DNA of 5,436 bases, taken from assembly GCA_030615235.1 (NCBI GenBank), contig JAUWZR010000175.1:1-5436 (forward strand). The letters run 5' to 3'. Origin of the DNA: Promethearchaeota archaeon. GTDB lineage: Archaea; Asgardarchaeota; Lokiarchaeia; Sigyniarchaeales; SOKP01. The position numbers were made by a program, and so were the translations under genes. This document shows positions 1-4,685 of this stretch, one piece after another. How positions within the stretch are numbered: the stretch's first letter is position 1; every line of letters starts with the position of its first letter. Under the pieces are notes generated by a model. The model worked only from the letters and a program-made list of their open reading frames with translations, was not told the DNA's origin and made no database searches.

Positions 1-587
1 GTAGCATTAGTAGATAAAGAAGGATAAATATCATTTATTTGAGCATAGTTCATAACTTCGAGCAAATCATCACGAGATAATGGTTCTCCACCGCAAAAAT
101 TAACTGTAACAACATCATTTGCTGCTAAAATATCAATAACCATTTTCGCTTCTTCGGTTGTAAGCTCGTTTTTTGATTTTTGATTAAATGTAGAATCTGA
201 AAAGCAGTGGGAACATTTTAAATTACATTTTTTTGTATAGTTCCAGACGACGCTTAGTGGTGCACCTGTTACGAAAGGTATTTTAAAACCGAAATATGCA
301 AATCCCTTAAAAATATTCTTTAATACCTTGCGAAGGGTTATATTTGTAGCAAATTGTTCAAATGTCTGGGAATCGTTTTTATTAAGAGAAAGCCATCTTA
401 GTATGACAAATTTAAATATTTTTGCTTGAGTTCGACAGTGTAAGCAAATTTCGCTATCTTTTTTAAAAATATAATCTAAAATTGAATCAAATCTATCAGA
501 ACCGCACTTTTTACAATTTTTAATAAAATTATTTCCAAAACCTTGCATTGATTGCTTGAGTAAGGGAAAAGAAAGAGGATTTACCAT
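1..587 (-). CDS. Radical SAM domain protein with N-terminal zinc-ribbon-like segment (3' part cut by window edge)
   Basis: I translated this from ATG at 587-585; it is open for 195 codons to the window edge, so the C-terminus is missing. The radical SAM [4Fe-4S] motif CxxxCxxC is visible as C121-NLK-C125-SH-C128, and the SAM-contacting GGEP motif is at residues 166-169. The family uses an iron-sulfur cluster to cleave S-adenosylmethionine and form a radical. The spacing and the GGEP motif suit the SPASM/Twitch-type peptide- or cofactor-modifying branch, but the diagnostic C-terminal cysteines lie outside the window. An N-terminal segment of about 105 residues precedes the core and has two CxxC pairs (C25/C28 and C48/C51), probably binding zinc. 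The substrate is unknown. No Shine-Dalgarno sequence sits close to the ATG. A TATA-like AT-rich box at about 616-629 would place transcription start near 600. I see no partner gene in the window. Confidence 0.85.
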   Translation of the reverse strand, partial: MVNPLSFPLLKQSMQGFGNNFIKNCKKCGSDRFDSILDYIFKKDSEICLHCRTQAKIFKFVILRWLSLNKNDSQTFEQFATNITLRKVLKNIFKGFAYFGFKIPFVTGAPLSVVWNYTKKCNLKCSHCFSDSTFNQKSKNELTTEEAKMVIDILAANDVVTVNFCGGEPLSRDDLLEVMNYAQINDIYPSLSTNA

Positions 588-1026
588 TATAATGATATTT
601 ATTGATTTACCCTTATTATAATTTTTTAACTTCTTTACAACGATTAGTTGATAAATTTTCCATCTGAAATTTAATATATTTTATTAGTTTTATCAGCAAT
701 ATTTGGATCATAATAACAACAATAAATCATCATTTACCAAAACTAACTTATTTGTATGTGTTGGATAAAGTCATAACCATAAATATTTTATTAAAAATAC
801 ATAGAATTAATAAGTCTACTACAAACCATTTAAAATTTCATTTTATAGCAAATCTCATCACAAAGCCTAAGTCAATTATGATTTGTAAGAAGAAAACTGC
901 ATCAGTCATGCATTCGGGCATAAGACGCCTATTTGTTAGTCAATATGAGTAGTACACATACAGTATATTAATTTTTAAAAAAAAAAGACTAACTGAGAAG
1001 AACGAATAAAGTAAACTATTATAAAA
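588..1026. other. Intergenic region without a convincing gene
   Basis: This 439-bp AT-rich stretch lies between two minus-strand genes. It should hold the promoter of the radical SAM gene at its left end (TATA-like run at about 616-629) and the transcript end of the BRCT gene at its right end (A10 run at 977-986, which reads as T10 on the minus strand). A 7-bp inverted repeat, GTTAGTC at 935-941 and GACTAAC at 987-993, brackets that T-tract, but the arms are 45 bases apart. A 66-codon reading frame from a TTG at 752 has no recognisable family and probably is chance. Confidence 0.5.
977..986 (-). terminator. T10 tract, probable archaeal terminator of the BRCT gene
   Basis: Ten A residues on the plus strand read as a T10 run on the minus strand, about 40 bases downstream of the BRCT gene stop. 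Oligo-T runs are sufficient to end transcription by archaeal RNA polymerase. The call rests on position and tract length only. Confidence 0.5.
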
Positions 1027-1248
1027 CTAGTCAATCATTTTCAAAAAATCAAGCTCATCGATAAAAGTTACACCAAGATTTCTGGCTTTTTCAAACCTTT
1101 TAGAACTAGCATCTGGATTGCTTGTAACTAAATACCACAAATCGTTAGAAATTTCTTCCCTAATGATGCCTCCATTTTCGAGGACCCTTTTTTTTGCTTC
1201 ATCTCTGTTTATTATTTGTAGGTCTTTTGAAAAATAAAATTTAATCAA
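1027..1248 (-). CDS. Stand-alone BRCT-domain protein
   Basis: The 73-residue product is almost entirely one BRCT domain of the type found in NAD-dependent DNA ligase (LigA) and RFC1. The features seen are an initial strand (KFYFS), a first helix ending in the conserved GG turn (residues 26-27), the strand around WYLV (38-41), the phosphate-loop-like SSKRFEKA segment (48-55), then LGV and the IDELDFL end. BRCT domains bind DNA ends or phosphopeptides and usually act in DNA repair or replication. No catalytic domain is attached, so this one may act as an adaptor, which is inference. The start is unusual. The codon at 1248-1246 is TTG, and no ATG or GTG lies upstream before an in-frame TGA at 1269-1267. 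ATT codons at 1266-1264 and 1263-1261 are alternatives that would add 5 or 6 residues and sit nearer to the GGTG motif. The gene follows the eL31 operon on the same strand after about 150 bp. Confidence 0.75.
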   Translation of the reverse strand: MIKFYFSKDLQIINRDEAKKRVLENGGIIREEISNDLWYLVTSNPDASSKRFEKARNLGVTFIDELDFLKMID

Positions 1249-1270
1249 AGATAAATCCGCAATAATTCAT
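1241..1270 (-). CDS. Possible 9-codon leader ORF overlapping the BRCT start
   Basis: An ATG at 1270-1268 begins a frame encoding MNYCGFIFD that ends at TAA 1243-1241. It overlaps the good Shine-Dalgarno-like sequence AAGGTGA (GGTGA at 1274-1270). The BRCT TTG codon (1248-1246) lies inside the last codons of this frame, so termination of the short frame could deliver ribosomes to the TTG. It might also be a chance ATG created by the Shine-Dalgarno sequence itself, since AGGTGATG contains one. The spacing between the GGTGA and this ATG is too short for ordinary initiation. Confidence is low. Confidence 0.25.
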   Translation of the reverse strand: MNYCGFIFD

Positions 1271-1349
1271 CACCTTTTTGAATTAATATCAATAAATTTA
1301 AATTTAATATGTTAAGTAAAAAAGGTAAATATTAAAAGACAAAGACCAT

Positions 1350-1355
1350 AAAAAA
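1350..1355 (-). terminator. T6 tract, possible end of the eS19-eL31 operon
   Basis: A run of six A on the plus strand gives T6 on the minus strand about 48 bases after the eL31 stop. A second T6 follows at 1323-1318. Either could act as an archaeal oligo-T terminator; both are short in an AT-rich background. Confidence 0.35.
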
Positions 1356-1402
1356 TTCTAAATTTTTAAAACAAGTTGTAAGAAGATTTCGAGATTAATA
1401 AC

Positions 1403-1861
1403 TTATTCTGCCAGATAGCACACTACTAGTCCGTCAATGTTCTTTGTTGCTCTAATTTTGATTTTTCTGGGAGGTTTTTGGATTCCTCTTGACCAGATCT
1501 TCTCGTTAACTTCTTGCGATATGATTAAAGATTCTGGTTTAAAATGTCTCTCCATAAATTCTCTAAGGTATCTAATCGCTTTTTTAGCCCATTTATTCCT
1601 TGGACCTCGACGTGCCTTAGCTAATGGTATTATGTATATTCTTTCGTCTATAATTTCTTCTTCGGGGGGTTTTTCTTCTTCTATTTCTTCTAATTCCTCA
1701 AGTTCCTCTTCAAAAACTTCGCTAACTTCCTCTTCTTCAGATATATCATCTAAACTAAATTCTTCAATTTCTTCAATTTCTTCTTCAATTTCTTCTTCAG
1801 TATCGGCTAATTCGTCTTCTAAATCGTCTAAACTGATTTCTTTTGGTTTTTTTTTTGCCAT
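1403..1861 (-). CDS. rpl31e: Large ribosomal subunit protein eL31 with long acidic N-terminal extension
   Basis: The C-terminal 80 residues (about 73-152) are a full eL31 protein, a component of the 60S/50S subunit near the peptide exit tunnel. They include ERIYIIPL, the basic RRGPRNKWAKKA segment (84-95), IWSRGIQKPPRKIKI (122-136) and the closing strand DGLVVCYL. This core matches the usual archaeal length of roughly 80-95 residues. Ahead of it is an extra tail of about 72 residues with 39 Asp/Glu in residues 8-73 and only one Lys after residue 7. The tail holds two copies of an (I/F)SLDD(L/I) motif, at residues 9-14 and 35-40. It is in the same open frame from the ATG at 1861-1859, which lies 2 bp after the eL39 stop, so the start is well supported by operon spacing. 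The last codons of eL39 supply a purine-rich AGAGAGAT upstream. The role of the tail is unknown; chaperone binding or mimicry of nucleic acid are guesses. Confidence 0.95.
   Translation of the reverse strand: MAKKKPKEISLDDLEDELADTEEEIEEEIEEIEEFSLDDISEEEEVSEVFEEELEELEEIEEEKPPEEEIIDERIYIIPLAKARRGPRNKWAKKAIRYLREFMERHFKPESLIISQEVNEKIWSRGIQKPPRKIKIRATKNIDGLVVCYLAE
1649..1861 (-). other. Segment encoding the acidic tail of eL31
   Basis: This segment covers codons 1-71 of eL31. It is dominated by GAA/GAG/GAT codons, reading as a TTC/CTC/ATC-rich low-complexity stretch on the plus strand. The composition should form a disordered or single-helix polyanion, unlike the basic ribosomal core that follows. 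The plus-strand serine-rich frame across it is only the shadow of these codons. Confidence 0.8.
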
Positions 1862-1863
1862 GC

Positions 1864-2025
1864 TTAATCTCTCTTTAACCTAGTATTTCGCCATTCTCTT
1901 CTAGAATAAGGGCTTGATCTAACTTTTCCCCCGGTTCTCCGGGCAACCCAGTTTGGAACTGAACGACTTTGGTTCATCCTCTTAGCTCTTCGTAATTTTG
2001 AGGGTAAATCTTTATTGCGTGCCAT
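1864..2025 (-). CDS. rpl39e: Large ribosomal subunit protein eL39
   Basis: I translated this short 53-residue gene by hand. It starts at ATG 2025-2023 with MARNKDLPSKLRRAKRMNQS and ends with REWRNTRLKRD before TAA. The small, very basic protein matches eL39 (about 50 residues), including the closing WRxTxLKR pattern and the central PNWVxRRT segment. eL39 lines the peptide exit tunnel of archaeal and eukaryotic large subunits. It lies 17 bp after the PDCD5-like gene and 2 bp before eL31. The order PDCD5, eL39, eL31 is a common archaeal arrangement, which supports the identification. Confidence 0.95.
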   Translation of the reverse strand: MARNKDLPSKLRRAKRMNQSRSVPNWVARRTGGKVRSSPYSRREWRNTRLKRD

Positions 2026-2042
2026 TTTCTTAATCTCATAAT

Positions 2043-2381
2043 TTATTTTTTAATATTATATTCTTTTTTGCTACCTGCTGTAATTTTTTCTAAAATTCTT
2101 TTGAACTCTTTATCAGGTAACGGTGTAGCTCCACGTAATCTTCCAGATTGGAATAATTGGATTAATTGTAATTCAATCTGCTCAGCAAATTGTGGTTTGA
2201 CTATTCTAATGTTTTCTAATCGTTGACGGCCTTCTTGACTTAATATTTTTCGCATTATTTGGTATTTTTGGTTGGTAAATTGTTGCTGTTGTTGTTCTGC
2301 TAATTGTTGTTGAACTGCCTGCTGTTTTAATTGCTCTAATTTCCTTCTCCTAATAGCTTCTAATTCTTCCTCGTCGCTCAA
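2043..2381 (-). CDS. PDCD5/TFAR19-family DNA-binding protein
   Basis: The 112-residue product begins SDEEELEAIRRRKLEQLKQQ, then has a glutamine-rich helix (residues 19-34) and the conserved PDCD5 core: ILSQEGRQRLENIR (46-59), VKPQFAEQIE (61-70), QSGRLRG (78-84) and LPDKEFKRILEKI (88-100). Archaeal members are small helical proteins reported to bind DNA, and eukaryotic PDCD5 is linked to chaperonin and apoptosis functions. The archaeal role is not settled. The start codon is TTG (2381-2379), which gives the family's usual N-terminus; no ATG is available nearby in this frame. The gene is 32 bp downstream of eS19 and 17 bp upstream of eL39, so it is within the ribosomal protein operon, as in many archaea. 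Confidence 0.93.
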   Translation of the reverse strand: MSDEEELEAIRRRKLEQLKQQAVQQQLAEQQQQQFTNQKYQIMRKILSQEGRQRLENIRIVKPQFAEQIELQLIQLFQSGRLRGATPLPDKEFKRILEKITAGSKKEYNIKK

Positions 2382-2413
2382 AGTTAAATTCCAAGAATTT
2401 TTATTTGTTTAAA

Positions 2414-2833
2414 TTATTTTCTTAAAATCCCATAGGCGGTTCTTTCTAGAAGGCTAATTCCTTCTGGTGTAGTTATTCTACCATCCCTATCCTGCTTCAT
2501 TATTAGATTAGCATCCTCTAACTGCTGCAATGCGACCCTTATAATCTTTCCGCTCCCTTTAGCGCTATGGTGTCGACCTGGACCTTTTCTATTTTTTCCT
2601 CCGTAGTATTTTCTGAGTTTGTTTACCCCAACTGGACCAAATTTCTTTACCTTTCTTAAAAGTGAGGCACATCTAATATACCAGAAATTCTCGTGATCGA
2701 TAGGAGCTAATTCCTTAAAAAATGCAGTCTTCCAAAATTCGGATCCCTCGGGTGGGTTGATTTCGGGAAATTCTCTTAGTTTTTCTGCTAATGTTTTAAT
2801 AAGCTTCTCTGGTTCAACGATATATATGCTAAT
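2414..2833 (-). CDS. rps19e: Small ribosomal subunit protein eS19, with apparent non-canonical start codon
   Basis: I translated this gene by hand; it has no standard start, so automated calling would miss it. The product is eS19, a protein of the small-subunit head required for rRNA maturation in eukaryotes. Recognisable stretches (numbered from ATT at 2833-2831) are INPPEGSEFWKT (25-36), FWYIRCASLLRK (50-61), GPVGVNKLRKYYGG (66-79), the basic NRKGPGRHHSAKGSGKIIR (81-99) and TTPEG (121-125), ending LRK before TAA at 2416-2414. With this start it has 139 residues. Codons upstream of the conserved VEPEKLI read GGT GTA ATA ATT ATT AGC ATA TAT ATC, with no ATG, GTG or TTG. Family alignment from memory (SVFDVPAD-like) puts the start near SIYIVEP. 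A GGTG motif at 2845-2842 is 8 bases before this ATT and 5 before the other (2836-2834). The precise start is therefore inferred. Confidence 0.9.
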   Translation of the reverse strand: MSIYIVEPEKLIKTLAEKLREFPEINPPEGSEFWKTAFFKELAPIDHENFWYIRCASLLRKVKKFGPVGVNKLRKYYGGKNRKGPGRHHSAKGSGKIIRVALQQLEDANLIMKQDRDGRITTPEGISLLERTAYGILRK

Positions 2834-2841
2834 AATTATTA

Positions 2842-2845
2842 CACC
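2842..2845 (-). promoter_or_regulatory. GGTG Shine-Dalgarno-like motif of eS19
   Basis: GGTG matches the core complementary to the 16S rRNA 3' end (GGAGGTGATC). It lies 5 and 8 bases ahead of two ATT codons in the eS19 frame, normal spacing for initiation. It is the main argument for starting eS19 at one of these ATT codons. Confidence 0.45.
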
Positions 2846-2870
2846 AAGAATTTTAATATTATATGATACA

Positions 2871-2878
2871 TTTAAAAA
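2871..2878 (-). promoter_or_regulatory. TATA-like box of the eS19 operon
   Basis: The minus strand reads TTTTTAAA here. With the usual archaeal spacing of about 25 bases, transcription would begin near 2848, giving a leader of about 15 bases that contains the GGTG motif. The only upstream ATG (2871-2869) would overlap this box and lie outside the transcript. Confidence 0.45.
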
Positions 2879-2890
2879 GATTAAGTAGAT

Positions 2891-2900
2891 TAAAAATTTT
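2891..2900 (+). promoter_or_regulatory. TATA-like box of the CRM/YhbY-Rpp21-Nep1 operon
   Basis: The sequence TAAAAATTTT lies about 30 bases before the ATG at 2926. Archaeal spacing puts the transcription start around 2921, giving a nearly leaderless mRNA. This fits the absence of a Shine-Dalgarno sequence there. The call is based on position and composition. Confidence 0.4.
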
Positions 2901-2925
2901 ATGGTAATAGTAGTAATTTACGGCA

Positions 2926-3198
2926 ATGAGTCATCAAAACGAGTTTAAAAAAGTATTGTTATCACCACCACACGCTACATTAGGGAAGAAGGGAATTACT
3001 GGAGAATTTATAATGCATGTACAGCATTTACTCAAGAAATATAAAATAATCAAAATTAAGATGTTAAAATCAATCGCAACAAAAACAAATATCCGAGTTA
3101 TTGCTGAACAAATATTAAATTCCACAAATTCTTACTTATTGGATATCAGAGGAAAAACAATTATTATATCGTTGAAAAAAATCAAAAAAGGGAATTAA
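2926..3198 (+). CDS. CRM-domain (YhbY/CRS1-like) RNA-binding protein
   Basis: The 90-residue protein is a single CRM domain: an opening LLSPPHATLGKKGIT segment with the RNA-contacting GKKG loop (residues 20-23), a helix, then the KIIKIKML strand (40-47). A second helix follows with AEQILNSTNSYLLDIRG (60-76) and the closing TIIISL strand. Bacterial YhbY binds pre-50S ribosome particles and archaeal relatives are thought to act in ribosome assembly. Placement beside Rpp21 and Nep1, and opposite eS19, agrees with that. The start is ATG at 2926, with no clear Shine-Dalgarno sequence and a TATA-like box about 30 bases upstream. It is the first gene of a three-gene operon and ends 21 bp before Rpp21. 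Confidence 0.9.
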   Translation: MSHQNEFKKVLLSPPHATLGKKGITGEFIMHVQHLLKKYKIIKIKMLKSIATKTNIRVIAEQILNSTNSYLLDIRGKTIIISLKKIKKGN

Positions 3199-3219
3199 AT
3201 ATAATATAAAGTATCCACA

Positions 3220-3549
3220 ATGGTGAAAACTAAAAGGAGAAATAAGGGTGTCATCAAACGAATAGCAGATACTAGGATGCAATATTTACTTCAGAAAGCA
3301 CATGATACATTCCCGCAAAATAGAGAATTAGCTAATAGATATATATATTTAGCAAGAAGATATGCACAAAGAGCAAAGATTCAAATTCCTTCGATATGGA
3401 AAAAAAGAATTTGTCACAAATGTAAGAGGCTTCTCTACCCCGGTATTAATAACAGAACCAGAATTCATTCAAAGGGTAAAGGTTCTCATGTATCATCAAC
3501 GTGTTTAGATTGTAATCATACAACACGATATTTTATCAAGATCAAGTAA
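3220..3549 (+). CDS. rnp4: Ribonuclease P protein subunit Rpp21 (RNP4)
   Basis: The 109-residue protein has the Rpp21/Rpr2 layout. An N-terminal helical region (IADTRMQYLLQKAHDTF and NRELANRYIYLARRYAQRAKI, residues 15-54) pairs with the Rpp29 partner in known structures. A zinc ribbon follows, built from C65-x2-C68 and C95-x2-C98, with the basic RICHKCKRLLYPG and THR-like THxR region (HTTRYF) around it. The subunit helps the RNase P RNA to remove 5' leaders from pre-tRNAs. Length and both CxxC pairs are complete. It is 21 bp after the CRM gene and 36 bp before Nep1 on the same strand, so co-transcription is likely. Confidence 0.94.
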   Translation: MVKTKRRNKGVIKRIADTRMQYLLQKAHDTFPQNRELANRYIYLARRYAQRAKIQIPSIWKKRICHKCKRLLYPGINNRTRIHSKGKGSHVSSTCLDCNHTTRYFIKIK

Positions 3550-3585
3550 TATTTGAAATAAAAATTAGAATCGCCTTTAAGTATA

Positions 3586-4260
3586 ATGCCATTAACAGTA
3601 ATTTTAGCAGAATGCGGGTTAGAACTCATCCCATCAGATATTAGGAATCATCCTGCCATTCAAAAAAATTTAAAGAAGGATTCTTATCCTTCTAAACTCC
3701 TTGATAACGCAATTCACCATTCCGCTATGGTTAGACTAAAAGATGTTGAAAAAAGAGGGCGCCCCGATATCACTCACGCTTGCCTTCTTAATGCTCTAGG
3801 GTCAATCGTCAATAAAAGTGGTAATCTCAAAATATACCTTCATACATTCGAAGATAAAATATTTGAAATAAACTCGGATTTAAAAATCGCCAGAAATTAT
3901 AATAGATTTAAAGGTTTAATGGCGAAGCTGCTAATAGAAGATGAAATAAAAATTGACAATCTCCAATTAATTTCAGAATTTAAAGGCAGTTTAAATGAAT
4001 TAGTAAATTCCATTGATAAGAAGGAAGTTATTATTTTTTCTAGTAAAGGAGAACTTGCGGAAAATCCCCTCCTATTATTTGATAATGAATTAGCAAAAGA
4101 TTATATTGTCATAGTTGGTTGTTTTCAAAAAGGTTTTTTTGCGGATGAAATTTTGGAACTTAGTAATAGACTAGTATCCATTTCTGATTATTCGCTAGAT
4201 GCGTGGGTTGCTTTAAGTAGAGTTATAACTCTCTATGAAATTGCTAACGATATTTTATGA
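3586..4260 (+). CDS. nep1: rRNA pseudouridine N1-methyltransferase Nep1 (Emg1)
   Basis: The 224-residue product is a full-length archaeal Nep1, a SPOUT-fold enzyme that methylates a pseudouridine in helix 35 of small-subunit rRNA using S-adenosylmethionine. It also helps small-subunit assembly. Diagnostic segments are the N-terminal strand LTVILAECGLELIP (3-16), the substrate-binding KRGRPDITHACLLNALGS (56-73) and the ARNYNRFKGLMAKLL region (102-116). The SAM-binding knot loop is IVGCFQKGFF (176-185), followed by ISDYSLDAWVALSRVITLYE (199-218). The knot loop differs from the more common GGFPHGDF form by lacking its His and Asp, yet the fold residues around it are kept. The gene is last in the operon, and the link with eS19 across the divergent promoter fits small-subunit maturation. 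Confidence 0.95.
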   Translation: MPLTVILAECGLELIPSDIRNHPAIQKNLKKDSYPSKLLDNAIHHSAMVRLKDVEKRGRPDITHACLLNALGSIVNKSGNLKIYLHTFEDKIFEINSDLKIARNYNRFKGLMAKLLIEDEIKIDNLQLISEFKGSLNELVNSIDKKEVIIFSSKGELAENPLLLFDNELAKDYIVIVGCFQKGFFADEILELSNRLVSISDYSLDAWVALSRVITLYEIANDIL

Positions 4261-4277
4261 CGATATGTATCAGAAAG

Positions 4278-4285
4278 TTTTTTTT
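4278..4285 (+). terminator. T8 tract after nep1
   Basis: Eight consecutive T residues begin 17 bases after the nep1 stop. This is the expected form and place of an archaeal oligo-T terminator closing the three-gene operon. Confidence 0.5.
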
Positions 4286-4341
4286 AAATCGTTAATAATT
4301 ACATTTAACAAATTTATCTTTATTTCTACATTAAAAAAATC

Positions 4342-4349
4342 TTTAAATA
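4342..4349 (+). promoter_or_regulatory. TATA box of the tRNA-Gly gene
   Basis: TTTAAATA lies 20-27 bases ahead of the first base of the mature tRNA and follows an A-rich stretch that could serve as the TFB recognition element. Spacing is as expected for an archaeal tRNA promoter with start at or just before the tRNA. Confidence 0.7.
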
Positions 4350-4368
4350 CAGTTCTTGTTCTTACATC

Positions 4369-4440
4369 GCGCTCTTAGTATAGTGGTTAGAATCTCGGGT
4401 TTCCAACCCGAGGACCCGGGTTCAATTCCCGGAGGGCGCA
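4369..4440 (+). tRNA. tRNA-Gly, anticodon TCC
   Basis: The cloverleaf is complete in 72 bases. The acceptor stem GCGCTCT pairs with AGGGCGC (one U-G pair) and the discriminator is A4440. The anticodon stem TCGGG/CCCGA (4395-4399 and 4407-4411) holds loop TTTCCAA with anticodon TCC at 4402-4404. The T arm is CCGGG-TTCAATT-CCCGG (4416-4432). The D arm has the A12-A23 mismatch region (a non-pair at this position is also common in other tRNA-Gly genes) and the AGTGGTTA loop. It decodes GGA and probably other GGN glycine codons. There is no intron and no encoded CCA. Discriminator A agrees with archaeal or eukaryotic tRNA-Gly rather than bacterial, which has U. Confidence 0.97.
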
Positions 4441-4441
4441 C

Positions 4442-4448
4442 TTTTTTT
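4442..4448 (+). terminator. T7 tract terminating the tRNA transcript
   Basis: Seven T residues begin one base after the tRNA 3' end, the usual archaeal tRNA terminator. Confidence 0.7.
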
Positions 4449-4452
4449 AATG

Positions 4453-4474
4453 GTTTCTAAATTAATATAGAAAC
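4453..4474. repeat. Hairpin, 7-bp perfect stem
   Basis: GTTTCTA (4453-4459) is the exact reverse complement of TAGAAAC (4468-4474), with an 8-base loop. It begins directly after the tRNA T-tract. Confidence 0.55.
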
Positions 4475-4477
4475 AGA

Positions 4478-4499
4478 TCGTGAAACGATGATTTCACGA
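4478..4499. repeat. Hairpin, 8-bp perfect stem
   Basis: TCGTGAAA (4478-4485) is the exact reverse complement of TTTCACGA (4492-4499), with loop CGATGA and an A-run after it. It lies 3 bases from the preceding hairpin and has the same total length of 22 bases. Confidence 0.6.
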
Positions 4500-4576
4500 A
4501 AAAATCTAATATAAATTTGTAGGTAAGATGAAGATATTTGTGATCCTAAAGTCTGAATTTCTAAAAACTTTAAAAA

Positions 4577-4639
4577 TTTATAAAATAATAGATAAGCTCG
4601 AAAATATTTTCGACTTTAAGATTTACACTATTTTATAAA
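4577..4639. repeat. Nested inverted repeat
   Basis: An outer 11-bp perfect repeat, TTTATAAAATA (4577-4587) and TATTTTATAAA (4629-4639), surrounds an inner 16-bp perfect palindrome, TCGAAAATATTTTCGA (4598-4613). The two share nearly the same centre. This could be a stem in an RNA or a binding site for a dimeric protein. Confidence 0.55.
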
Positions 4640-4685
4640 AAAATCTTATAAATCCTCCTCTCAAATGAGTAGATAACCTATTTCC

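Noticed and set aside
752..952. 66-codon plus-strand frame starting with TTG
   Set aside because: It has a TTG start with no Shine-Dalgarno sequence, no recognisable motif and ordinary AT-rich composition; an open frame of this size is expected by chance.
1680..1810. Simple-sequence repeat of TTCTTC units on the plus strand
   Set aside because: The pattern is explained by runs of glutamate codons in the eL31 tail and is not an independent repeat array.
1437..1883. 148-codon serine-rich plus-strand frame
   Set aside because: It is the antisense shadow of the Glu/Asp-rich eL31 tail and the eL31 core, which are well supported.
2838..2871. ATG-started 10-codon leader ORF before eS19
   Set aside because: Its ATG overlaps the likely TATA box at 2871-2878, so it should be upstream of the transcription start and not translated.
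2934..3125. 63-codon minus-strand frame
   Set aside because: It lies entirely antisense to the CRM/YhbY gene and has no family features of its own.
4525..4558. Possible C/D box guide RNA (AAGATGA ... CTGA)
   Set aside because: The C-like and D-like boxes are only about 32 bases apart with no proper D' or C' spacing and no terminal stem, too short for an archaeal C/D sRNA.
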